Source of the DNA: Acidobacteriota bacterium
Lineage (GTDB): Bacteria; Acidobacteriota; Vicinamibacteria; Vicinamibacterales; 2-12-FULL-66-21
Direction of reading: 5' to 3'
NCBI GenBank assembly: GCA_013362195.1
Contig: JABFWM010000098.1
Span: 1 to 34,080, forward strand
DNA length: 34,080 bases
Under the pieces are notes generated by a model. The model saw only the letters and a program-made list of their open reading frames with translations, ran no database searches and was not told where the DNA came from. A program made the position numbers and the translations under genes. Below are positions 1 through 7,674 of the stretch, piece by piece. Position 1 is the first letter of the stretch. Each line of letters begins with the position of its first letter.

Positions 1-429
1 GGCGCGCTCTACAACATGGCCGCGCGGCAGCGGCCGTTGGCCGAGGCGATGGCACGGGCCATCGCCGCGTTCGATCGGTCGTTGATCATGTTCGGCCTCC
101 CGAACTCGCCGATGATCGACGCGGCGCGCGAGGCCGGACTGTTCGTCGCCGCGGAAGGCTTTGCCGATCGCGCCTATCGGCCGGACGGGTCGTTGCTGCC
201 GCGAACGGAGGCCGGCGCGGTGATCCACGACCCTGACGTCGTCGTCCAGCGTGCGTTGCGAATGGTGCGCGACGGGGTCGTGCTGACGGCGGACGGACGC
301 GAGGTGTCGCTGAAGATCGACACGATCTGCGTACACGGCGACACGCCGGGCGCCGCCGACCTCACCGCACGGATCCGCGCGGCGCTCGTCCGCGCCGGTG
401 TCCACGTGCAGCCGGTGGGCGCGCGCTGA
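1..429 (+). CDS. pxpA: 5-oxoprolinase subunit A / LamB-YcsF family protein, C-terminal part (truncated by window edge)
   Basis: Frame open from base 1 (GALYNMAARQRPLAEAM...); motifs FVAAEGFADRAYRPDGSLLPR and ICVHGDTPGA typical of LamB/YcsF proteins. Confidence 0.85.
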   Translation, partial: GALYNMAARQRPLAEAMARAIAAFDRSLIMFGLPNSPMIDAAREAGLFVAAEGFADRAYRPDGSLLPRTEAGAVIHDPDVVVQRALRMVRDGVVLTADGREVSLKIDTICVHGDTPGAADLTARIRAALVRAGVHVQPVGAR

Positions 430-1646
430 TGCAGTGGTGGCGCGGCGCCGATCGCGAGGCGCGGCGCGCGCTCGTCGCGGGCACGGTGGGGTGGATGCTC
501 GATGCGTTCGACGTCATGTTGTTCGCGCTCGTGCTCCCCGCAGTCATCGTCGATCTTGGGTTGAGCAGAGCGCAGGGCGGATTGCTCGGCTCGATCACCC
601 TGGTCGCCGCGGCCGCCGGCGGGATTGCGTTCGGCTGGATCGCCGATCGCTTCGGACGGACCCGCGCGATGATGCTGAGCGTCGCGCTCTATTCGATCTT
701 CACCGCCGCGTGCGGTCTTGCCGGATCGTTCAGCGCGTTCGCCTGGTGCCGGATCGGGCTCGGCATCGGCATGGGCGGCGAGTGGGCGAGCGGCGCCGCG
801 CTCGTCAGCGAGTCGTGGCCGGCGGAGCATCGCGGCAAGGCGCTCGGGCTCATGCAGAGCGGCTGGGCGATCGGCTACGCGCTCGCCGCGATCGTCAGCG
901 GCGTGGTGCAGCCCCGCTTCGGATGGCGGGCGGTGTTCTTCGTCGGCATCCTGCCCGGCTTCTTCGCCATCTGGATCCGCCGTCGTGTCAAGGAGCCGGA
1001 GATCTGGCGTACGCGCGGCGCAGCCGCGCACGCGCGCGGGCGGATCCCCGCCGTGTTTCAGCGGCGCCTCGCGCCGCTGACGATCGTGCTCACGCTCATG
1101 AACGCCTGCACGCTGTTTGCGTGGTGGGGATTCAACCTGTGGCTGCCAAGCTACCTCAAAGCTGCGCCTTCGCAGGGCGGCATCGGGCTTGGCGGCGGCG
1201 CCGCATCGGCGTTCGTCGCGATCATGCAGGTCGGGATGTGGATCGGCTACGTGACGTTCGGGTTCGTCTCCGATCGGTTCGGACGCAAGCGTGCGTACGT
1301 GGCGTATCTGATCGCCGCCGCCGCGCTGCTGGCGATCTACGTCACGATTCGCGTGCCGGCGGTCCTCTTGATGCTGGGTCCGGCGGTGGCGTTCGCCGCC
1401 ACCGGCTACTTCAGCGGCTTCGGCGCGGTCACCGCGGAGATCTACCCGACCGCGATCCGCGCCACCGCGCAGGGGTTCACCTACAACACGGGACGGCTGG
1501 TCAGCGCGTTCGCGCCGTATACGGTCGGAACGCTCGCGCAGACGCACGGCTTCGGCGCCGCGCTCCTCGTCTGTTCCGCCGCGTTCCTGCTGGCGGCCGT
1601 GTTCTGGATCTGGATTCCGGAGACGCGCGGTCGAGCGCTGACGTGA
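429..1646 (+). CDS. MFS transporter
   Basis: 405 aa, multiple TM segments, MFS loop motifs (GWIADRFGRTRAMM, GFVSDRFGRKRAY); start overlaps the previous stop (TGATG). Confidence 0.88.
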   Translation: MQWWRGADREARRALVAGTVGWMLDAFDVMLFALVLPAVIVDLGLSRAQGGLLGSITLVAAAAGGIAFGWIADRFGRTRAMMLSVALYSIFTAACGLAGSFSAFAWCRIGLGIGMGGEWASGAALVSESWPAEHRGKALGLMQSGWAIGYALAAIVSGVVQPRFGWRAVFFVGILPGFFAIWIRRRVKEPEIWRTRGAAAHARGRIPAVFQRRLAPLTIVLTLMNACTLFAWWGFNLWLPSYLKAAPSQGGIGLGGGAASAFVAIMQVGMWIGYVTFGFVSDRFGRKRAYVAYLIAAAALLAIYVTIRVPAVLLMLGPAVAFAATGYFSGFGAVTAEIYPTAIRATAQGFTYNTGRLVSAFAPYTVGTLAQTHGFGAALLVCSAAFLLAAVFWIWIPETRGRALT

Positions 1647-1712
1647 GTGCCGGGCCTGAAGACGCGGCCTGCCTGCGCCCGCGATCGCCGCGTCACATAC
1701 AATACGCCTCGC

Positions 1713-2273
1713 ATGCGCCGGGTCCTGACCGCACTGCTCGCGACGCTCGCGCTCGCGACGTCATCCGGGTGCCTCGTCATCTCCCTCCAGCCCGCGTACG
1801 AGGACGACTGGCTCGCGTGGGATCCCGACCTGCTCGGCGCGTGGCGCGATGCGGACGACAATGCCTCGATGAGGATCGACGCAGCGGAATGGCGCTCGTA
1901 CCGCGTCCATTACGAGCATCCGAGCGAGAAGGGTGACGTCTCGGGCTTCCTGACGATCGTCGGCGACGAGCACTACCTCGACCTGATGCCGGCGCGCGGC
2001 GCGGATCGCGGCTCGTTCCTGCTGCCGGCGCACGTCATCCTGCGCGTCGGCCTGAATGGGGATCAACTGGCGCTCACGCCGCTGTCCTACGACTCGTTCG
2101 CGGATCGGTTGCGGGCGCGCCGGGCGCTGCCGGGCGCGCTCTCGACGGTGTTCGATCAGAAGCAGAACGCCCTCATCGTCGCGCCGACCGCGCGGTTGCG
2201 CGCCTGGCTGCGCGCGCAGCCGAGAGACGCCGCCGTCTGGGGCGCGCCGGTCACGTTCACGCGGATGAAATGA
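1713..2273 (+). CDS. putative lipoprotein of unknown function
   Basis: Lipobox-like N-terminus MRRVLTALLATLALATSSGCLV when started at the internal ATG 1713 rather than at 1647. Confidence 0.7.
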   Translation: MRRVLTALLATLALATSSGCLVISLQPAYEDDWLAWDPDLLGAWRDADDNASMRIDAAEWRSYRVHYEHPSEKGDVSGFLTIVGDEHYLDLMPARGADRGSFLLPAHVILRVGLNGDQLALTPLSYDSFADRLRARRALPGALSTVFDQKQNALIVAPTARLRAWLRAQPRDAAVWGAPVTFTRMK

Positions 2274-2497
2274 ACATGCTCAAAGGCTCGAAGACGGCCG
2301 TCGTCAAGAAGGTTCAGCCGGTCAGTATCCACGGCCAGCTGTCGCTCGATGTCTACTTCTACGATCCGGACGACCCGCAAGGACAAGTGAGCCTCGCGCG
2401 AGTCGGACAGGAATCAGTACCGCGGCGGCTCGAGCCGGGCGATCGCGTGGAGCTGCACTATGTGCTTGGGGTGGTCACGCACATCACGAAAGCGTGA
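2270..2497 (+). CDS. conserved small hypothetical protein (75 aa)
   Basis: ORF overlapping the upstream stop by 4 nt; compact globular-looking sequence. Confidence 0.55.
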   Translation: MNMLKGSKTAVVKKVQPVSIHGQLSLDVYFYDPDDPQGQVSLARVGQESVPRRLEPGDRVELHYVLGVVTHITKA

Positions 2498-2603
2498 ACA
2501 GCCTCCGTGAATCCGCGGCGGGCAGGGCCGGGCCGCAGCGCGGGGACCGAGAAGAATTGAGGTACACTTGACGTGTTTCCCGCCTGCTTCAGGAGTTCCT
2601 TCG

Positions 2604-3473
2604 ATGTGTTTCACGGGTTTCAGGGACGGCCGGCCCGTCTCCGTGGTTGCCGTTGTCCTGATCGCGGTCATGGCTGGCGCCGTCGGCATCGGCGCGCAGG
2701 CCGCGGCGCCGGCGCCTTTGCCGAAAGTCGAAACGCCGAAGGGCGCGCCGGCGAATCCTGAGACGTCGAAGAGTGAAGCCGGCAAGCAGGATGGCGAGCT
2801 GCCCGCCGCGCGTTCCATCATCGACCGCCACGTCAAGGCGGTAGGCGGACGCGACGCCATCCTGTCGCACACCTCGCAGCACGCGACCGGTACGTTCTCG
2901 GTGCCCGCGCAGGGGCTCACCGGTAGTGTCGAGATTTTCGGCGCCGCGAATCCGAACCGGACCGCGCTTCGCGTGCAGGTGCCGGGCCTTGGCGAGATCG
3001 CCAGCGGCTACGACGGATCGCACGGCTGGTCGATCTCGCCGCTGCTCGGACCGATGCTGCAGGTCGGCAAGGAGCTGGAGCAGGCGAAGTTCGACGCCGA
3101 TTTCTACGGCGACCTGCGCGATCCCAAACGCTACCGCAGCATGAAGACGGTGGAGAAGACGACCTTCGACAACCGGCCCTGCTACAAGGTCAGCCTCGTT
3201 CGTGAGGACGGCTCCGAAGATTTCGACTTCTACGACGCTTCGACGGGGCTGCGCGCCGGCAGCATGAACACCCGCGAAACCCCAATGGGCTCGGTGAAGA
3301 CGACGAGCATCGAAGGGGACTACAAGAAGTTCGGCAACCTGCTGCTGGCGACCACCGTGGTGCAGCAGATCATGGGCATCGAACAGAAGATCACGCTGGC
3401 GTCCATCGAGTTCGACAAGGTCCCGTCGTCCGCGTTCGACTTGCCCGCGCCGATCAAGGCCCTCATCAAGTGA
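2604..3473 (+). CDS. exported protein, LolA/outer-membrane lipoprotein-sorting-like
   Basis: Signal-like N-terminus from ATG 2604 with AGGAG upstream; ARSIIDRHVKAVGGRDAIL and KTTSIEGDYKKFGNLLLATTVV typical of this exported family. Confidence 0.65.
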   Translation: MCFTGFRDGRPVSVVAVVLIAVMAGAVGIGAQAAAPAPLPKVETPKGAPANPETSKSEAGKQDGELPAARSIIDRHVKAVGGRDAILSHTSQHATGTFSVPAQGLTGSVEIFGAANPNRTALRVQVPGLGEIASGYDGSHGWSISPLLGPMLQVGKELEQAKFDADFYGDLRDPKRYRSMKTVEKTTFDNRPCYKVSLVREDGSEDFDFYDASTGLRAGSMNTRETPMGSVKTTSIEGDYKKFGNLLLATTVVQQIMGIEQKITLASIEFDKVPSSAFDLPAPIKALIK

Positions 3474-4786
3474 GGCGGCGGTGTGCGGCCCTCGTCGCCG
3501 CGGCGGGGCTCACCGGCGCGATGCTGTGCGCCGCGCAGCCGCCGGAAGCGGAAGCGACCTTCGACAAGGTCTGGACCATCGTCCGCAATACGCACTTCGA
3601 TCCATCGTTCGACGTCGCCACGTGGGATCGCGCGCGCGCGGAGCTGCGTCCTAAGGCCATCGGCGCGAAGACGCCCGGCGAGTTGCGGGCCGTCCTTCGC
3701 GAACTGCTCGGCCGGCTCGGGCTCTCGCACTTCGCCGTCATCCCGGCCTCGCCCGATGGTCCCGACGATCACGTGAACCTCGGCGGTCAGCCGGGATTCG
3801 ACGTCCGCCTGATCGACCGGCAGCTCATCGTCAGCGCAGTGGATCCGGATGGCCCTGCCGTCTCAGCGGGTGTGAAGCCGGGATGGGCCGTTGAGCGCGT
3901 CGACGGCGTGCCGCTCCCGGATCGGCTCGCCGCGGTGCTGGACGGCGCGCCCGCGCGCATCGCCCAGCTCGAAGCCTGGCGACTCTCGCTCGGCGAGCTG
4001 CGCGGCGCTCCGGGCTCGACGCTCGAGGCGACGTTCGTCGACGGCAGCGGCGCGTCCATGAGGAAATCGATCCAGCGCATCGCCGAATCCGGCGAGCCCG
4101 TCACGGTCGGCAGTCTTCCGACGATGCACGTGCGCGTGCGTTCGTCGCTGATGCGCACCCCGGAGGGCGGCCGCGCGGGCGTGATTGCGTTCAACGTGTG
4201 GATGGCGGCCGTAGACGTGAAATTCCAGCAGGCCATCGATCGTTTCCGCGACGCGGACGGCGTGGTGATCGATCTGCGCGGCAACCCTGGCGGGCTCGCG
4301 GCGATGATCATGGGACTGGCCGGTCACTTCGTTTCCGAACCGCTGACGCTCGGCGTGATGAACGCACGCGGCGATCACGAACTTCGGTTCCGCGCGAATC
4401 CGCGCCTCGTGAGCGGGTCCGGCGACCGGGTGCAGCCGTTCCGCGGCCCGCTCGCGATCGTCGTGGATGGGCTGTCGGCGAGCGCGTCGGAGTGCTTCAC
4501 CGGCGGCTTGCAGTCGCTCGGCCGCGCGCGCGTGTTCGGCGAGACGACGATGGGGCAGGCCCTGCCGGCGTTGTTCGACACGCTTCCGAACGGCGACGTG
4601 TTCATTCACGCGTGGGGCGATTTCGTCACCGGCACGGGCGTGCGGATCGAAGGACGAGGCGTGGTGCCTGACGAAATCGTGCCCGCGACGCGCGCCGATT
4701 TACTCGCCGGACGCGATCGTCCGCTCGAGGCGGCGCTCGCCTGGATCGATCGCGAGCGGCGGAAAGGCCCGCAATCGGCAGACTAG
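3470..4786 (+). CDS. S41 family peptidase with PDZ-like domain
   Basis: PDZ-like VDPDGPAVSAGVKPGWAVERVDG; VIDLRGNPGG; SASASECFTGGLQSLGRARVFGETTMGQ; GTGA overlap with upstream gene. Confidence 0.82.
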   Translation: MRRRCAALVAAAGLTGAMLCAAQPPEAEATFDKVWTIVRNTHFDPSFDVATWDRARAELRPKAIGAKTPGELRAVLRELLGRLGLSHFAVIPASPDGPDDHVNLGGQPGFDVRLIDRQLIVSAVDPDGPAVSAGVKPGWAVERVDGVPLPDRLAAVLDGAPARIAQLEAWRLSLGELRGAPGSTLEATFVDGSGASMRKSIQRIAESGEPVTVGSLPTMHVRVRSSLMRTPEGGRAGVIAFNVWMAAVDVKFQQAIDRFRDADGVVIDLRGNPGGLAAMIMGLAGHFVSEPLTLGVMNARGDHELRFRANPRLVSGSGDRVQPFRGPLAIVVDGLSASASECFTGGLQSLGRARVFGETTMGQALPALFDTLPNGDVFIHAWGDFVTGTGVRIEGRGVVPDEIVPATRADLLAGRDRPLEAALAWIDRERRKGPQSAD

Positions 4787-4890
4787 AGTAACTATTGTTG
4801 CGCTTGGGTCGAGGCGTCTGTTAGACTGGACGTGCCTACTAACGCGGTCTTTTCCCAGCCTATCTTTCAGGACAATTCGGGGGAAATTTG

Positions 4891-5517
4891 ATGGAGCAGC
4901 GCCGGCTGCGTCTCGGTGACATTCTGGACGACTATTGTCCGCGCGAGCGCCGTGTGACCAATCACGCGGTGGTCGCGATGATCGACGAAGACGTCAAGCA
5001 GACGCGGTGTACGACGTGCGACGCCGAGCACGTGTACAAGGGCGGACAAGCGCCGCGCCGCCGCAAGACGACGGCGCCCGCACTGACAGTTCCGGGAACA
5101 CCGATGACCGCACAGAACGAACCGCATCCTCATCACGATCCGGACGTCGCCGACGAACCGGTGGTCGCAGCCGCGGCGCCTGTCGAACCGGCGATGGCGG
5201 AGGCGCCGGAGTCCGAACAGGAACCCGACGCGCAGCCGATCACCTCCGACGAAGGCCCCGTTCATCGTCCGCTGATCCGCGCGACCCTGCCCCGTCCCGA
5301 GGGCATCAAGGTCGAACGCCCGGTGCCGGAATTCACGATCCGGCAGAACATCGGCGGACGCGGCAACGGCAGCTTCCGTGCGCGCGGCGGTCAGGGCAAC
5401 GGCGGCCGTCCCGGCGGCGGCGCGCGGTTCGGCCGCGGCCAGCACGGACAGGGCCGTGGCACGGGACAGGGCTTCGGACGCGGCGCGAGCGGACAGCAGA
5501 AGAAGCGCTCGCGCTGA
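4891..5517 (+). CDS. hypothetical protein with Cys/His zinc-ribbon-like N-terminus and RG/GQ-rich C-terminal tail
   Basis: MEQRRLRLGDILDDYCPRERRVTNH...TRCTTCDAEHVYKGG; tail RARGGQGNGGRPGGGARFGRGQHGQGRGTGQGFGRG. Confidence 0.65.
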   Translation: MEQRRLRLGDILDDYCPRERRVTNHAVVAMIDEDVKQTRCTTCDAEHVYKGGQAPRRRKTTAPALTVPGTPMTAQNEPHPHHDPDVADEPVVAAAAPVEPAMAEAPESEQEPDAQPITSDEGPVHRPLIRATLPRPEGIKVERPVPEFTIRQNIGGRGNGSFRARGGQGNGGRPGGGARFGRGQHGQGRGTGQGFGRGASGQQKKRSR

Positions 5518-5737
5518 TCGGTTCGCTCGCGCGGCATCCCGCATCCTCATCGCTCATCCGGGATTCTCCGATCGTCAATCCCGCGTCCCGACATCCCGAA
5601 TCCTCATCGTGCATCACCGATCACGGCGCGCGCGTCTGATTCGGGATTGACGATCACGGATTGAGGATCAAGGATGAAGGATCCCCGATGAGGGATCCTC
5701 GATGTGGGGGTCCCGAATCAGGGACAAGGGATGAGGG
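5518..5737. repeat. intergenic cluster of degenerate short repeats (GGGATnn/GGATGAnn family) containing a perfect 14-bp inverted repeat
   Basis: GATCGTCAATCCCG (5570-5583) vs CGGGATTGACGATC (5642-5655); many ATCC/GGAT-rich short words in pyrimidine-rich then purine-rich halves. Confidence 0.65.
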
Positions 5738-6517
5738 ATGGCAGCGGCAGCATTCGCAAACAAGACGGGGTTGATCGTCGGCGTCGCGAACAAGCGATCG
5801 ATCGCGTGGGCCATCGCGCAGGCGGTGGCCGGCGAAGGTGCGCGCCTGGCGCTGACGTATCAGGGGGAACGGCTCGAGGAGAACGTCCGCGAGCTGGCCG
5901 CGGGCCTCACCGGGGCGCTGGTGCTGCCGTGCGACGTGAGCGACGATGCGCAGGTCGCACGGGTGTTCGAGGAAATCGAGCGCTCGTTCGGCGGCCTCGA
6001 CTTCGTCGTGCATGGTGCGGCGTACGCGCCGCGCGACGAGTTGTCGAACCCCTTCGTGCACACGACGCGCGAGGGATTTCGTCTCGCCCTCGACGTCAGC
6101 GCCTACTCGCTGATCGCGCTCTCGCGCGGGGCGCTGCCCCTGATGGAACGGCGGGGCGGCGGAACGATTCTCACGCTGACCTATCTCGGCAGCGAGCGCG
6201 TCTTTCAGAACTACAACGTCATGGGCGTCGCGAAGGCGGCGCTCGAATCAACGGTGCGCTATCTCGCCGCGGATCTCGGTCCGAAGAACATCCGCGTCAA
6301 TGCGATCTCCGCCGGACCGATCAAGACGCTGGCCGCCGCCGGCATTTCCGGCTTCTCGTCGATCCTGCAGGTGTATCGCGATCGCGCGCCGCTGCGCCGG
6401 ACGGTGGAGACGTCGGAAGTGGCCGACGCCGCGGTGTTTCTGTTGAGCGACGCGGGACGCGCCGTCACCGCCGAAGTGCTGATGGTGGATGCGGGCTATC
6501 ACGCGACGGGCATGTAG
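5738..6517 (+). CDS. fabI: enoyl-[acyl-carrier-protein] reductase (NADH), FabI type
   Basis: KTGLIVGVANKRSIAWAIAQAVAGEGARLALTYQGE; Y-x6-K active site YNVMGVAK; IRVNAISAGPIKTLAA. Confidence 0.92.
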   Translation: MAAAAFANKTGLIVGVANKRSIAWAIAQAVAGEGARLALTYQGERLEENVRELAAGLTGALVLPCDVSDDAQVARVFEEIERSFGGLDFVVHGAAYAPRDELSNPFVHTTREGFRLALDVSAYSLIALSRGALPLMERRGGGTILTLTYLGSERVFQNYNVMGVAKAALESTVRYLAADLGPKNIRVNAISAGPIKTLAAAGISGFSSILQVYRDRAPLRRTVETSEVADAAVFLLSDAGRAVTAEVLMVDAGYHATGM

Positions 6518-6545
6518 GCCGGCCGGTTGGAGTACCGTGGCTTCG

Positions 6546-6848
6546 ATGACGCCTGCCAGATCGCTTCTCTTCCTGATCCTGCTCACACCCGCCATTTTCG
6601 CCGCCGGCTGCGGCGCCGGCGCCGCGATCAATCGCACGATCGACGACGCGACGCTGACCACCCAGGTCAAGACGGCGCTCCTGAACGCCCCTGACATCGA
6701 TGCCACGCAGATCGACGTCGAGACCTCCGCCGCGGTCGTGACGCTCAGGGGCCTCGTCCGGAACAAGGACGACGAAGCGAAGGCCATCGACGCCACGCGC
6801 CGCGTCAAGGGCGTTCGCGACGTGCGGTCGGAGTTGAAGGTTCAGTAG
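6546..6848 (+). CDS. BON domain-containing lipoprotein
   Basis: Lipobox-like ATG 6546 start (FAAGCG), then LTTQVKTALLNAPDIDATQIDVETSAAVVTLRGLVRNKDDEAKAIDATRRVKGVRDVRSEL. Confidence 0.82.
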   Translation: MTPARSLLFLILLTPAIFAAGCGAGAAINRTIDDATLTTQVKTALLNAPDIDATQIDVETSAAVVTLRGLVRNKDDEAKAIDATRRVKGVRDVRSELKVQ

Positions 6849-6871
6849 GGGCGGGCCGCGGGAGGCGCGCG

Positions 6872-7564
6872 TCAGTATTCCTCGCTGCGAATCCGTGCCG
6901 CGGGCACGCCCAGCGCGCCCAGGATCGTCCGCACTTCGCCGATCATCGACGGCGGTCCACACACGAACGACAGCGTCTCCTCGTCGGCGAGCGGCGTCAG
7001 GATGTCGCTGCCGGCGCGCCCGCGCGAGTGCCGCCACCGATCGGCCATGCCGGTCAGGGTCAGCTTCAGCCTGATGGCGCCGCTCCGCGCCATCGCCCGC
7101 AGCTCCGCCAGGTACGCGAACTCGGACGGCGTTCGCGCCGAGTAGACGAGCGTCTTCTCTCCGGGCACGTTCGCGTCCAGCGCGTGGCGCAGCATCGAGC
7201 GCAGCGGCGCGATGCCGGTGCCGCCGGCGATGAACAGGAACCGTCGCTCCGCTGGCGCATCGGGAAACACGAACGACCCCATCGGACCGAGCAGCAGGAC
7301 CGTCGAACCACGCCGCAGCTCGCGGACGTGGGAGCCGAAGCGGCTCGCCTGATCCGTCTTGACCAGGAACTCGAGCCAGCCGTGACGTGCGGTCTCTGAC
7401 GGAGACGAGGCGATCGAGTACGGCGTCCGCTCGCGCTCGGGAGTGACGCGAAGAAAGGCCGCCTGTCCTGCACGGTAAGTGAAAGGGACGTCGCCGAGGG
7501 CCAGCCGGAGGACACGCGTCGTCGGCGTCGCGCGTCGATTCGACGCGACCTTCACGGGGAGCAC
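6872..7564 (-). CDS. ferredoxin-NADP reductase-type FAD-binding oxidoreductase
   Basis: RTPYSIASSP (FAD), FIAGGTGIAPLRSML and FVCGPPSMI (NAD(P)) motifs. Confidence 0.85.
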   Translation of the reverse strand: MLPVKVASNRRATPTTRVLRLALGDVPFTYRAGQAAFLRVTPERERTPYSIASSPSETARHGWLEFLVKTDQASRFGSHVRELRRGSTVLLLGPMGSFVFPDAPAERRFLFIAGGTGIAPLRSMLRHALDANVPGEKTLVYSARTPSEFAYLAELRAMARSGAIRLKLTLTGMADRWRHSRGRAGSDILTPLADEETLSFVCGPPSMIGEVRTILGALGVPAARIRSEEY

Positions 7565-7674
7565 ACTGCGAGTGTAACCGCTTGCGGATTTGCGACCGTG
7601 GCGGCGGCGGACCTGAAGACCTGCGCCGCGGCGGGCACTGGTGAGGCCGGACCGTCGGCCCGGCGCTCGCCGCG

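Noticed and set aside
398-1936. 512-aa + strand ORF overlapping the MFS gene
   Set aside because: Arg-rich out-of-frame shadow of the MFS and lipoprotein genes.
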